From the NCBI GenBank assembly GCA_019828595.1, contig JAHQRK010000015.1, positions 372,001 through 436,000 on the forward strand: 64,000 nucleotides of DNA, given 5' to 3'. Under the pieces are notes generated by a model. The model saw only the letters and a program-made list of their open reading frames with translations. It was not told where the DNA came from and did no database searches. Source of the DNA: Aphanomyces cochlioides. Lineage: Eukaryota > Oomycota > Saprolegniomycetes > Saprolegniales > Verrucalvaceae. This document shows, piece after piece, positions 20,203-34,233 of the stretch. Positions within the stretch are counted from its first letter, which is position 1. Each line of letters starts with the position of its first letter. The position numbers and the translations under genes are program-made.

Positions 20203-22544
20203 ATGCGATCTCGTGGATTGAAGCGTTGCTTGATGCTCTCAGTCACATGCTTTATTCTTGGCATGACTATGGTGATGGCTGTCGATGTGTCAAAGAGATC
20301 GAGCAAAACAGCGCAAGTTTGGGTGTACGACAATGCTCAGAACCCCTGGGATGGGAAATTGGTCGAAGTGCAAAATGCGGACGACGTCTTGCGAAGAATC
20401 CATGAATTCCTAGACACAGCAACAAGTATGGTTCGAGGTGGCGCTGTTGACAGCATGATGCTTGCAAACCTGGAGACGGAGCTGTATGATCACTTTTTCG
20501 CTCTGGCTGATTTGGCACAGAGTTCTACGGCATCCAAGATAACCAACCAAATCTTTGAGCTCAACTCCAGCTTGCAAGACCTTCTTGACCTTCTCGTGGC
20601 TGAGCGAAAAGCAACGAGTCAAACTTCATCAACCGATTCCAGCGAAATACCGCTCTCGGATGCATTTCTCGATGTTTACGAGGAATTGATTGACAATGGC
20701 CACTCGACATCCACGTTCACCAAGTGGGTTGACATGGCTGCGAGCGAAAAAGCGCGTGGTGCTGCTTACGAAACAATTGGGATGTATTCGCTCTTCCAGC
20801 CCAATGCCGTTGCGTTTCCTCTTGACTTGGACGCTGCGCTCGCCTATCTCAAGAGAGCGGGGACGACTCAAGCTAAAGTTCTCGATGCAATTCTACGGCT
20901 TGCTCTCTATCGCGACGATAGCCACGACAATGTTCTCCGAGCTTCAACCTCGACAAACTTCCTTGCCAGAGTAGCTCTTGCCCACCGCATTTACTCGAAT
21001 GCGACCGCATCTGTATTGAGTGATCCCTGCGAGGAGGCACTTGTCTATTACTACACAAGCGCTGAAGAAAGCGTTGCAGACATGATCAGCGTGGGCGGCG
21101 AGAAAGGTATGATCCTCTTGTCTATTTCTGTGCCTTAAATCTTTGAGATAGACATCTTCGAACCAATGGTGCGCCTCTCTGACGTATGGAGTGGCAAAGT
21201 TTCGACCAGCTCTGATGATTTACTCGTTGCGCCAACTCATGGAGTTGATGCTCTTGACTACGTACGGGCTCTGGCATTTGGGTAAGTCAGTGTGCTCAAG
21301 TCGATAAACTCAAATGGAATCTAGAGGGAATCCTGAAGCATTGCATCGTTTAGGCGAAATGCATTTCTTTGGAGATGCTCAGGCTGGACTGCAACCTAAT
21401 CATCAAGAAGCCATGCGTCATTTTGAACAGGCAGCTGCTGGTGGCGTTGTTCATTCTCTTGCAAATTTGGGACTGATGTATGCCAATGGAATTGGCGTCC
21501 AAGCTGATCCACAGAGGGCTCTACAATATTTCCAAGAAGCAGCAGACCGTGGTAGTGCCTTTGCCGTGAATGGCCTTGGCTTTATGTACAACCTTTCCCA
21601 TCATACTCTGTTGATAACATTTCTGCTAGGTTCTGGACTGGTCAAGGCGTCGAGAAAAACGCCACTGCTGCCGTGGAACATTTTGAAAAGGCTGCTGCAA
21701 TGGGCTTTGCTGACGCGCATCAGTTCTTGGGCGCGGCGTATCTTAACGTACTATGCTTGCAGATAATTTCTTCATCTAACTTGGTCGTAGGGAGAAGGCG
21801 TCGCTCGAAACGAGTCGCTTGCGTTCTACCACTTCTCCGTCGCTGTCAATCAAAGTGATTCGCCTCAAGCTTGGTTCAACCTTGGCATTATGTATTACAG
21901 AGGTCTTGGTACACCTCGATCGTGCCCGCAATCTCTCAAGGCCTTTCGAGAGGTTGCATGGCGTTCAGCTGCATTTGACGACTTGCTTTTATCTCAACGA
22001 CTTGGGTTTGAAAGCTACACTCGTGGAGATTATCAACGAGCGCTTGTGCATTCGCTTGTCTGGAATGCCCTTGGCTTGCCCCAAGCAGGATGCAATGCCG
22101 GCTTCTTACTCGAGCAAGGCAAGGCCGACGCATTTACAACCGAGATCTCACCTCTGACCCTTGCGAGGGATTTATATTCTACCCACATCAGCGACGCCGA
22201 AGCGCTACGGAAACTCGGACATTGCCACCGCGACGGATGGCCCCAAGCATGTCCTCGAAATGACACTGCTGCACTAGAGTATGCTCGATCCTGTCTGGTG
22301 GGATCTAATCTTTGTGTACAGGTACTATGAGCGTGCAGGGCAGCTAGCCGACAGCGAATCGTTGTACTCTGCAGGATGGCTCTACAGCGCCCAAGGCGAC
22401 TGGAGGCGTGCCCATGATGCGTGGAATGCATGTCAAGCTCTGAACTACCCCGACAACATCCCGTGTATGTTTCCAGCGCTTCTACTCGATGTATTGGCAT
22501 GGTATCGCGCTCTTCTGGTTCATTGGAGCGTATTTGTCGTATAA
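20203..22544 (+). CDS. SEL1-repeat membrane protein (SEL1L/HRD3-like paralog)
   Basis: Six exons (20203-21106, 21152-21281, 21325-21585, 21630-21747, 21791-22278, 22322-22544; introns 40-46 nt) give 707 aa. The first about 24 residues form a signal peptide (CLMLSVTCFILGMTMVMA). SEL1-type repeats follow, for example ALHRLGEMHFFGDA, SLANLGLMYANGIGVQ, AVNGLGFMFWTGQGV and AWFNLGIMYYRGLG. A C-terminal hydrophobic stretch (FPALLLDVLAWYRALLVHW) is the likely anchor. The part after SCPQSLKAF, with RGDYQRALVHSLVWNALGLP and CNAGFLLEQ, parallels the region of SEL1L where RSCxTA is followed by GDY...A..QY...AEQGY. SEL1L/HRD3 is the lumenal adaptor of the Hrd1 ubiquitin ligase in ER-associated degradation. 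This copy is much more diverged than the one at 48781-50931. It is convergent with the next gene, 28 bp apart. Confidence 0.8.
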
Positions 22545-22572
22545 TATACAAACTAGTCTGTAAGCGTTGACT

Positions 22573-23368
22573 CTAGCAGGAGGTCAAGTGATCTGTGAGG
22601 CCCCACTCGAGTATGTGCCACCTAGAAAACCAGTGTCAACGTCCTATTTGGAGCTACAGAAGGAACGTACTTGCCATGGCGCCACTCGACGACGCAGATG
22701 CACGCATTGGGCGTTGTGGCATCCGTGCTTCTATCAATCGACATTTCTCGAATGTAGCGGTTCGTATGGTAGAGAAAGCCTCCATGAGTCACGGCCACGA
22801 TGCGCTTGCCCGCATACTGCTCTGCGAGGGTTGCCAATGTTGTGCGAACGCGTGTGGCCATTTCGAGAGAAGACTCACCGCCGTGTCCATCAAAAGCTGC
22901 AAGGAATCAATCAGCAACCATGAACTAAATGCACAGAATACCAGGATTCGTGCGAAGACGTTCATAGTCGCGGCGTTGTGGTGGAGTCATCTCAGCAAAA
23001 GTCAGCCCTTGCAAGTGGCCCAAGCTATGCTCTCGCAGCCCAGGCTCAAGCGAGATGCCCACGTCGAGCGAGGCATCAATGGCCTGTGCGGTAATCAGTG
23101 CTCGAGAAAGATCGCTACCCGACAAAACCAACGTTAGACTCGTACACAGCGACAGACCAACGTTGTACCTCGAGACAACATGATGGAACAGCGGCTGCAC
23201 TTGCTGGAGACACTTGGCGGCAGCGTGGGCTTGGGCAACTCCAGTCGCATTGAGCAGAACGTCCGTGTGGCCTTGCAGCCGATGCTGTGTGTTCCAATCC
23301 GTCTGGCCATGACGCACGAACCAAATCACAACGCCATCTTCCGACGTCGACGTGGTCGCAGTCGTCAT
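22573..23368 (-). CDS. Histidine phosphatase (phosphoglycerate-mutase-like), copy 1
   Basis: Four exons (23169-23368, 22942-23114, 22671-22896, 22573-22621; introns 54, 45 and 49 nt) encode 215 aa. The catalytic histidine motif is WFVRHGQTDWN at about residues 15-25, followed by RLQGHTDVLLN, SSDLSRALITAQAI (phosphate-pocket Arg), GLREHSLGHLQG (catalytic Glu) and VTHGGFLYH (second His). The last splice yields GKWHILEWGLTDHL, the usual family ending. The first intron is in frame (54 nt); removing it restores the conserved VSSDLSRA. Cofactor-independent relatives dephosphorylate small metabolites; the substrate is not predictable. The ATG at 23368 is the first in frame. A second, diverged copy lies at 27467-28169. 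Confidence 0.85.
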
Positions 23369-24067
23369 TGGAGAAGCCACGTTTGTCGTTGTACAGTATT
23401 TTTTCAAATATCTCGTCGACCTATGCTACAAATAACAAAGTCGTCGACCGTCAAAGTCAACCTTTCCCATCATATCCAAGCGTACTCACTCAGCCTGCCA
23501 CGTCACGTTTGTCTTGAGCAATGCAATTAGGCTCGTCAAGCGCCTTGTTTGCAACGTGTGCGCCGCCGTGGGAGCTTGTCTGCATCGTCCTCCTCTAGTA
23601 TTTGTCATCCCCCTCTACGTTACTTACGTGAGAGAACAACAAGATGGGAGCTTGGACGAGTCGCGTACTGTACAGAGTGGATCGTTGCTGTCGTTGAATC
23701 GCCGCCGACGTCCTCCATTCCGAGCAATCTCCAAGGTTGATAAGCAGTGCGTGGACAGCTTGGATAGCATGATAAGCCAGTGGAGGGCTACGGGGGGGGG
23801 AATCCTTCTTGCCGTCTTCTAGAGGAGCCACTGAAGCTCGATCCAGTGGCGCTATCGAATGGGGACACGGCGATAGAGCGGCATGATGCATCCGACGTTG
23901 GAGTGTGCTTGTTGTAGTAGCAGGAAGGAGCGGCAGACTAGCTCAGGTCGACCTCGGACTTGGAGAGTGTTCAGTTTGGAGAATGGGCGGGTTGAGCTGG
24001 AAACCCGCCCGAACCCGAAGTCACCCCCTCGCCAGGAGCGAAAACCAACCAGAAACGAAAGACGAGG
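23369..24067. promoter_or_regulatory. Divergent intergenic region (histidine phosphatase / PP2A)
   Basis: About 700 bases between two divergently transcribed genes. It contains a run of nine G (near 23791-23800) and otherwise no coding frame with family motifs. A shared promoter is inferred from position only. Confidence 0.4.
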
Positions 24068-25121
24068 ATGGAGCCGAGCCGCAGCGAGATGAAGTCGTTA
24101 GACGAACAGATTAGCCGCTTGCGGCGTGCAGAGAATCTCACGGAGAATGAAATCATGGAGCTCTGCAAGAAGGCGAAGGAGATTTTGAGCAACGAGTCGA
24201 ATGTGCAACCTGTCCGATGCCCCGTGACCGTTTGCGGTGACATCCACGGGCAATTTTATGACTTGATTGAGTTGTTCTGCATTGGCGGCCAATGCCCAGA
24301 CACAAACTACCTCTTCATGGGGGATTACGTCGATCGTGGCTATTACTCGTTGGAGAGCGTGTCGCTTCTCGTCGCCCTCAAGGTCGATTGTCGGATATGC
24401 AAATTGGTCGGCTCATTTTGACACTTTAGGTCCGCCACCGCGAACGCATCACGATTCTCCGCGGCAACCATGAATCTCGCCAAATCACACAAGTGTATGG
24501 GTTTTACGACGAATGCCTGCGCAAGTACGGCAATGCCAACGTGTGGAAGTACTTCACCGATCTCTTTGATTTCTTGCCCATGACGGCGCTCATCGAAAAC
24601 CGTGTTTTCTGCATGCACGGTGGTCTCTCCCCTAGCATTGATACATTGGATCATGCACGTGCTTTGGATCGCGTATGTTGTGTCTCACATGGATCCCCAT
24701 GGCTAATGTATTTTAGGTGCAAGAAGTGCCGCATGAAGGACCAATGTGTGATTTGGTGTGGAGTGATCCTGACGATCGTTGCGGATGGGGCATTTCCCCT
24801 CGTGGTGCAGGTTATACGTTTGGCCAAGACATCACGGAGCAATTCAAGCGCAGCAACGGCTTGACGTTTATTGCCCGTGCGCATCAACTTGTCATGGAAG
24901 GTTACCAATGGACGCACAACCGCGGTGTGGTGACCATTTTCAGTGCGCCAAATTATTGCTACCGTTGCGGCAACCAAGCTGCGCTCATGGAAATCGACGA
25001 AGTGATGGCCGACCGCGGTGGCGACAAGGTCTACGACACGTGCAAGTTTATCCAGTTTGACCCTGCGCCTCGGGACCACACGTTCAACGAGAAGAAGCGC
25101 ACGCCCGACTACTTTTTGTAG
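24068..25121 (+). CDS. Serine/threonine protein phosphatase PP2A catalytic subunit
   Basis: Three exons (24068-24382, 24430-24672, 24717-25121; introns 47 and 44 nt) encode 320 aa, slightly longer than the usual 309 because of an N-terminal extension. All PPP-family metal and phosphate motifs are present: [39 protein letters not shown] and [12 protein letters not shown]. It ends in the invariant PP2A tail TPDYFL, the target of carboxyl methylation and tyrosine phosphorylation, which separates it from PP4 and PP6. It would form the A/B/C holoenzyme in cytosol and nucleus and oppose many kinases. It is convergent with BBS8, with 26 bp between stops. Confidence 0.95.
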
Positions 25122-25147
25122 AGTTGGGTTTCATAATGGCATACACA

Positions 25148-27079
25148 TCAGATCATCGTGAGGAATGCTTGGAGTTGGCGTTTGAGCTCGATCGAGTCGG
25201 AATGCTCAGGGTACACTTGGAGCGCTTTCGACACTTTGGCATACGCATCTTGGAAGTCGCCGATCTTGTAGGCAAGGAGCGCGCGGTTGTAGCTCGGTTC
25301 AAACATGAAATTCGCGAGGCTGTCCGCGAGCTGAAAGTTCGCGCGAGCCTGCTCTACGTTGCCCTTGCGAAGCTCAAGCACCTACGATCCATAGGCCATG
25401 ACGCTTCCAGGAGGACAGATCTACCCCAAGGTTGTTGTAGCTCTCGGCGTGGTTGCTGTCGACCGAGACAGCAATCTTGAAGGCTTGGTACGCGAGCCCG
25501 AGGTCGCCAATGCCGATCGCCACTTGGCCAATGTTGTACCAGACATCCGCCATGTTGTCGTCCGAAGCGAGGGCCAGCGCTCGCTCAAAGCAGGAGAGAG
25601 TCAAGTCGTACTAGCCGCGGCTGTCAATCCAATGGCGTGGAGATGGGCTACCTGCGACGCGTAGAAGCAGCAGAGGCCGACGTTGCACCACAGCTCGGTC
25701 GTGTTGACGTCCATCTGGAGGAGTCGTCGAAAGTACCGCAGTGCGACTTCAGGCTACAAGACAAGTCAGTCGCGACGGATGGAGCAAGACTACATGGTCG
25801 GTGTAGAAGTAGTTGGACGCCAAGCATGCGATCGCTTCGATGTTGGCAGGGTCGAGCGCAAGGACCTGCTTGTACGCTTCGACGGCGCGATCCATGTCAT
25901 TGAGCATGTCGTGCACGCGCGCAATGCCGACAAGAATATGGACATCCCCTGGAAAGATTTCCCTGAACGATCGTGTGGTCAGCATGGATGGAAGGTGGGG
26001 AAGCGACGTACTTGGCCTTGGAGTAATGTTCCAGCGCCGTGTTGGGCTGATCGAGCTTGAGATACACCTTGGCGAGCCCCAAGTAGGTGATGACCATGGG
26101 CTGGTTGCGCAGACTCGACTCGAATTGCTTCTCCGCGTCGCGCAGCAGACCTAGAGGAGACGCCCATGAGACTCTTGTATCCTCGACGGATGGACCAAGT
26201 TGGTAGTAGCATTTCCCAAGACGGGCTTTCCACCACCAGTCCTTGTAGTCGGCCTACGACAGGAACTCAGAGATGACGACGAGGAGGAGCAATCGTACGG
26301 CAACGGTGGCTTCCGCGGCGAGTTCAAGCGCCTTCTTGGGATTATGGTCGTGGTACAAGAGGTAGTCGACTAAAACTTTGGCGATCGGAGGTCTTGATGC
26401 GTATCGCTTCATGTCGAGTCGGTCGGGATTGATGAACACGCCGCCGTTGTCGCGAGATTGCATGGACGCTGTGCCAAGACGCACTTGGCGGCCCAACGAC
26501 GTTGGTGGTCGTGACGTTCCTTGCCAGTGTGAATACTGCATGGTGTGCAAGCATACCTGGACGACTGCCTTTCATCGCTTGATCGATAGTCATGCCGCTG
26601 CCTGGACGAGAGGTAGTTCCTGGACGCGCGAATCCACTGAGAGGTCTTCCGCTCGATGACATTGGTCTGTAGCTTTGGTCTCCTGATGCATTGCTCGCAC
26701 GGGTCATGGGGCGGCTCAGTGAAGTACCAGGACTGTTCAATGGCATGGGTCATTATGGTTCCAGCGCGATTGATGTTGACTTACCGCGGCATATGCGCCA
26801 ACACATTGTCGTCCAAGAGCAAGTCCGCCGCACCTTCTTCCTCCATTTCGGCGTCATCGATGTACGTATCCTGGGTGAGAGATCGACACTTGACGAACCA
26901 TACAGCCTACGTCTCTGTGTGAGACAAAAGCGACGAGAGCGACAGGGTCCCACTTGATCGTACGGGTTTTGATCGAGAATCTCCGTGCAGATGTCCACGC
27001 TCTCCTGGAAACGTCGCTGTCGAGTGCGCAAGAGCGCCATGAAGAACGGATCGACGCGCTGGATCACCGTCGCGGCCAT
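25148..27079 (-). CDS. BBS8: BBSome subunit BBS8 (TTC8), TPR protein
   Basis: Ten exons (26954-27079, 26785-26906, 26557-26732, 26299-26519, 26196-26253, 26012-26150, 25794-25962, 25652-25753, 25425-25610, 25148-25381; introns 37-52 nt) give 510 aa. The order matches animal TTC8 throughout: N-terminal RRFQESVDICTEILDQNPYD, then AVWFVKCRSLTQDTYIDD, MPRPGTSLSRP, VRLGTASM, DYKDWWWKARLGKCYYQL, then TPRs including GLAKVYLKLDQPNTAL, FPGDVHILVGIARVHD, NIEAIACLASNYFYTDHPEV, ADVWYNIGQVAIGIGDLGLA and YNNLGVLELRKGNVEQAR. BBS8 is part of the coat that sorts membrane proteins in and out of cilia. Here it implies a flagellated stage such as zoospores. Length equals that of the family. Confidence 0.95.
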
Positions 27080-27466
27080 GCCTTTCGACGGAAGGGAGAC
27101 AGTTACGGAATCTTAGGATGCTGGAACCGTCGATCTTGGCGTTATCCAAGTCGACTTCTCCCAACCATCGATGAAGATAGTTTCCTTGGACGTGGCTCAT
27201 GGGACTCTCTGTCGAGATATTAGCTCATGCCGTTGCTCGGCTGTGGAGGAGAACGCTGTGAAACCTTCAGTCCTTCCCGCCCACCACACCGTTGAATGCG
27301 AACAATGACGGGTTGTCCATCATGAAGAGTCACATCGAGTGCTCTGCAACGTCATCCATTCAAGTGATTCTTCCCCCTGAAGGCGTTCACTTATCTTTCC
27401 CGATGCTTATCCTTGCAGTACCGTACGATGCGCAAGATTCGAACCACACACAGCAAATCTTAGGTG
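27080..27466. other. Intergenic, no gene seen
   Basis: About 390 bases between the BBS8 start and the histidine phosphatase stop. No supported frame; a BBS8 promoter is presumed here. No clear X-box (GTTGCC-type palindrome) could be confirmed by eye. Confidence 0.3.
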
Positions 27467-28169
27467 TCATGAGGCGCTAGGTGTGTATCTAAGTGGGGGG
27501 ACGAGACCCCACAAGAGGCCGCTGAAGGAAGCGCGTTGGCTTTCCACGATGCTCACGCTTGTGTTGGGGATTTTCGGGCATTTCTTCTCCTTCACGACGG
27601 GATGGCCGGCTGCAAAGCCATTGACGTGGCGGAAGCAATTGATGATAAAGCCTCCATGCGTCACGACGATGACATGCTCGTGCGCGCCAAACCTAACATC
27701 CAGAGACAGAAGCACATCTGCAGCACGTTGGAGCGAAACTTCTCGTGTTTCAGACCCATCATCGTCGTGTGCACTTTGATGGTGCTTGCGGTGCCGCAGG
27801 ATGGCGGCTAGGTTGGGATCGGCTTGAATCTCGTCGGCTGTGTGGCCTTCCAGGAGGCCGTAGTTCTCTTCTCGAAGGCGCTCAGTTCTCTCCACGGGTA
27901 GATTTAATGCACTTCCAATGAACTCAGCAGTCGTGGCAGCGCGGGACAAGTCGCTGGCTGGCAGTCATGTCCACAGCAACAAAGCATGAATCTTACCTTG
28001 AGAGGATGGCGGAGAAACGATGCGTGGCGTGTATTTGTTGCAGGTAGACTGCAACGCGTCGAGCTTGTTCTCGTCCTCTTGCATTCAATGGGATGTCCGT
28101 GTGTCCTTGCCACCGTCGTTGGACATTCCAGTCTGTCAGTCCATGGCGAAGGAGCCATACGTGGACCAT
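27467..28169 (-). CDS. Histidine phosphatase (phosphoglycerate-mutase-like), copy 2
   Basis: Two exons (27997-28169 and 27467-27953; 43-nt intron) encode 219 aa beginning MVHVWLLRHGLTDWN. The same landmarks as copy 1 are present: RHG motif, RRWQGHTDIPLN, SSDLSRAATTAEFI, LREENYGLLEGHT (catalytic Glu in EENYG) and VVTHGGFI (second His). The C-terminus after SVSIVE lacks the usual W..NDxxHL ending, so the 3' end may contain an unrecognised splice. Copies 1 and 2 lie on the same strand about 4 kb apart and differ widely in sequence and intron number, so the duplication, if local, is old. Confidence 0.8.
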
Positions 28170-28648
28170 GGATGAGGTCGTCGTCGTCGATGTGACAAGA
28201 CCAACATTCCAGTCGCTCCTCCACGCCAGAAACCGATGCGATCTTGGATGGACACGCATAGAGCAGGAGCAGCAAATACGTTGCACGACGGGGGACGACG
28301 CCATTTCATCTATCACTCCCTTCAGTAGCATTCCTTCTGACTTGAACCACGTGCGTCGATCGCGTCGAGAGTGAGGAGGTCGGCATCAAAATGGCGCGCT
28401 CCTTGTGGACAGTAAACAGCGCGACTGTGGACACACCAGCAGCGCGGTCTCAGAGCGCGACTCGACATGGAGAGAGAGTGACAGACTCGCTCGACTTCTG
28501 AGATCTTGACGAAAGCTTCCGACACCTGAGACCAGAGAGATCTGCAGAAGATCGCAGGATATTCGTTCGATATTTCCATGCCGAGCAGTTTCACGGACCA
28601 ATACTATTCCATCGCTTTGGGTCGTTGAAACGCATTTCCACAAATTCG
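28170..28648. other. Divergent intergenic region (histidine phosphatase 2 / RhoGAP)
   Basis: About 480 bases with no supported gene. An ATG at 28578 opens 14 codons (MPSSFTDQYYSIAL) that could be a first exon of the RhoGAP gene through a 71-nt intron (28621-28691). The intron is longer than is usual here, so this is left as an alternative. Confidence 0.35.
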
Positions 28649-29425
28649 ATGCCGATGCCAATGCTTCTGTGCATGTGCTTCCCAAAGGCAGCAAGCGGCA
28701 AAGCAGGAGCAGCCGCGACGATTGGTGCACCGTATGCGATTTCGCACGACTTGCACGTCTCGTACAACTTTGAACTCGCGCGGTTTGAGATCCAAGGCGA
28801 TGGACCACATCCACCTGAGCTCGAGTCTCAACTCCGCGGATGGAACATGCATCAACACTTCAACGTGCCGATTACACAGATTCCACGCGTCGCATTGCCG
28901 CAGTATGTAGAGCGCATTCCAGCCGTCTTGCTCATGCTCCAGCATCAACTGAGTGCACATCACGGATATGCCGTACCGTATATCTTCCGAGAGAGTCCTG
29001 GCAAAGCCGACCGAGACCGCGCGATCACTGCGATCAATAGCGGCACGTTTCGAGGCGAAGACATCACAGACGTTCGAATTGTCGCCGACTTGATCAAAGT
29101 GTGGTTCCGCGAACTGCCGACGCCACTCCTGCATCAAATTCCACTGTCCGCGATGGAACAACTAAACGCGACGACCGCCGACATACACTGGCAGGAGCAT
29201 CTTGGGCCTGTCGAGCTCTCAATCCTGCAATGGCTCGCCGACCTTCTCATTCAAGTCGCATCGTTTGAAAAGGAAAATCACATGGGAATCGACCAACTCG
29301 CGATCATCTTGGCGCCGAATTTGATCCGCATCGACACTCCCAATCCCATGGTTGCTGTCACGTTGTCGAAAGCGAGCGTCGACTTTCTCAAGCTCTTCCT
29401 CAATCATCGGCGAGCGGTTGAGTGA
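28649..29425 (+). CDS. CRIB-RhoGAP protein (Rop/Rac GTPase-activating protein type)
   Basis: A single-exon model from the ATG at 28649 gives 258 aa. Near residues 24-40, TIGAPYAISHDLHVSYNF fits a CRIB/PBD motif (I-x-x-P-x-x-x-x-H-x-x-H-V), which binds GTP-loaded Rac/Cdc42/Rop. A RhoGAP domain fills the rest: IPAVLLMLQHQL, YIFRESPGKADRD (arginine finger in FRESP), VRIVADLIKVWFRELPTPLL and MGIDQLAIILAPNLI. The CRIB-plus-GAP arrangement is the RopGAP layout known from plants. The role inferred is switching off Rac-type GTPases that organise actin and polarity. A different first exon at 28578 is possible. The stop lies 100 bp from the convergent proteasome gene. Confidence 0.8.
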   Translation: MPMPMLLCMCFPKAASGKAGAAATIGAPYAISHDLHVSYNFELARFEIQGDGPHPPELESQLRGWNMHQHFNVPITQIPRVALPQYVERIPAVLLMLQHQLSAHHGYAVPYIFRESPGKADRDRAITAINSGTFRGEDITDVRIVADLIKVWFRELPTPLLHQIPLSAMEQLNATTADIHWQEHLGPVELSILQWLADLLIQVASFEKENHMGIDQLAIILAPNLIRIDTPNPMVAVTLSKASVDFLKLFLNHRRAVE

Positions 29426-29525
29426 ATAGGTTTCTTCTCTATGTCGTTCCATGTGCGTCTAATACAACTGTGCTGTCGACACGACCGTGTGCATTATTCA
29501 CGTTAAAAGGAATCCTCCGTGACAC

Positions 29526-30409
<884 letters not shown>

Positions 30410-30879
30410 GCGGCTCAAAGCAGATTTTGTCGGAAATGCTCGTCTCCCCACATCAACCACCTTGAAATCTGATAGATCTAGCTTATAATATCTAACAGTT
30501 TCCTTTCATGTAGTTAAAAAAAGAAAACTTTATGTTATAATAAGCTTTCTTGGTGGTAAAATAACAAAATGTATCAGCATTTAAACTATTTGTTTACAGT
30601 AATTGACTCTTATTGGTAGACAATTAACAATACGTAAGTGAATTTGAGTATCATTAGTTGAAGAACTCGGGATATCCACGGTGGTCAACCAAATAAATGA
30701 AGCAAGACCTACTGAGGGTAAGCTCGTCTGGACCTTCTGGCGATGAAGCAAGCTGTTTAGAACTATATCAAGCGCGTCGCAAAGGATGACAAAGAGATAG
30801 GTCAACTGTCTGAACCAGCTTTACAAAGCCTTCGTGTGTATACCCCAAGCAGTGCCTCGACTGACGACTGAGCTTAGGA
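30410..30879. other. Divergent intergenic region (PSMA5 / 30880 gene)
   Basis: About 470 AT-rich bases, with no supported coding frame. It presumably holds promoters for both divergent genes. Confidence 0.35.
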
Positions 30880-31280
30880 ATGGCGACGGAATTCTTTGTC
30901 GACGAAATCAGCCAAGCGATTGATGAATATGTGCGAACGTCCAAGGAGCCAGTGACTGGCAATACGCTGTGTGAATCCTGTGAAAGTTATGATTGCTCAT
31001 TCTTCATAGGAAAGAATTACTCCTCGCGTCCAAGTCCAAGACATTTGCGCGTATGAAGCCTTTGCTTGAGTCCACGACCATATCTTCGAACCGCGAAAAG
31101 CCTCTAAAGCGAAAAGCTGCATCAGATGCAGCACTTGCTCGAAAAACGCCACACTCCAAGAAGCTCAAGAGGGAAAGAGAATTCATGGATCTATTGCCGA
31201 GTGTCTCCGAGCCGCCGCCGCCTCCTCCAGCAGTGCATCCAATTATCGAGGAAGACGACGATTATGATGCGAGCGATTGA
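30880..31280 (+). CDS. Hypothetical small basic/acidic protein
   Basis: Two exons (30880-30968 and 31010-31280; 41-nt intron) give 119 aa starting MATEFFVDEISQAIDEYVRT. The splice joins GNTL to KELLLASKSKTFARMKPLLE. The middle is Lys/Arg-rich (PLKRKAASDAALARKTPHSKKLKRE), resembling a nuclear localisation signal. The C-terminus has six prolines followed by an acidic tail (EEDDDYDASD). No family is recognised. A nuclear location is an inference from composition. Confidence 0.6.
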
Positions 31281-31680
31281 GCATTGTAACTAAGATAGAT
31301 GCGATTGTATGTGGGACTTGGCTGCATGCGCGAGATCCATTCACTTGATGGGAACAAATTGTGGCAGTTGAATCGTTGGACGGCCCTCTCTCTGCCATGT
31401 GGGTGCACCGCTGTCAGGAGAATGTTCTTGGAACACCAAGTGTTGGTTCAAGTCTCTACTCCAGACGCTTTGCCACGCTACAATCGCCGCCTTTGCGTCA
31501 ATATGAAGCTCTCGCGTGCCTTCTTCAAGGCCATGGAGGTCGTCACGATACTTGCCATGCTGTCAATACCAGGGATTGACCAACCAGTTCACCCGATATT
31601 GTCATGGGTGTCGACAATTGGTCTTTTTTTGTCACAGATGACACCCTTGACTTCAAATTCGCATTTCGAGATTTGAAAGG
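31281..31680. other. Intergenic between 30880 gene and aspartokinase
   Basis: The plus strand holds a 125-codon ATG frame (31299-31676) without recognisable features, and the minus strand holds a coding-like block (about 31341-31559) with no usable 5' exon. Neither is called as a gene. Confidence 0.3.
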
Positions 31681-33443
<1,763 letters not shown>

Positions 33444-33526
33444 TTCTAATGCAGGATCCTTCTTCCCTCGCGTTTTGTCTTGAGTGACTCGACAAAGTGA
33501 CGACCAAGAGTGAGAGCTTGACATGA

Positions 33527-34216
33527 ACTACACCATTTGCCGGTTTAGTTCGGTTAACTTTCGATATATTTCGTATCACGTGCAATATATTTCGAATCAT
33601 TTGCAATATCGTATCACGTGCAATATATTTCGTATGACTTGCATTTAATTTCGTGGCCTACGACGAAAATCGATTTATATTTCGCATGACTTGCATTATA
33701 TTTCATACCTCTTGCATTTAATTTCGTATTTTTAGCATATATTTCGTATCACGTGCATTTAAATTCGTATAAATGCAAAATATATTCAATCTCCTATTGA
33801 GATATGAAGTTTCACATGTGTTGCAGTGTTGGCTTGAACTATGAATTTGCGACGGGCAGCCGCATATGAACTCTGCTGAGCTTGCTTGATGCCCGCATTG
33901 ACTTATATGGCGATTGAAGTGTCCCATCAATTTCTTATGAGTTCGATAACAATTTTTTGTTAGTTTTTCTATGGACTTTTTCTCTTCTCTGCGAAATTAA
34001 ATGCACGTGATACGAAATATAAGCTAAAAAATACGAAATTAAATGCAAGAGGTATGAAATATAATGCAAGTCATGCGAAATATAAATCGATTTTCGTCGT
34101 AGGCCACGAAATTAAATGCAAGTCATTCGAAATATATTGCACGTGATGCGAAATATATTGCAAATGATACGAAATATATCGCAAGTTAAACGAACTAAAC
34201 CGGCAAATGGTGTAGT
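33527..34216. mobile_element. Long-TIR, foldback-type MITE
   Basis: This 690-bp element has inverted arms of about 220-245 bp (33527-about 33768 and about 33996-34216), nearly identical end to end. Arms start ACTACACCATTTGCCGGTTT and contain many near-copies of a TATATTTCGTAT-ACTTGCA/CACGTGCA motif, a minisatellite-like pattern within the TIR. There is no transposase inside. It could fold into a very long hairpin. No clear target-site duplication was seen. It ends 17 bases before the nagA stop codon. Confidence 0.85.
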
Positions 34217-34233
34217 ACTTTATGGTTTGGTTT

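Noticed and set aside
31299..31676. 125-codon ATG frame between the 30880 gene and aspartokinase
   Set aside because: No domain, no codon or neighbour support. A competing coding-like block exists on the minus strand (31341-31559) but has no usable upstream exon.
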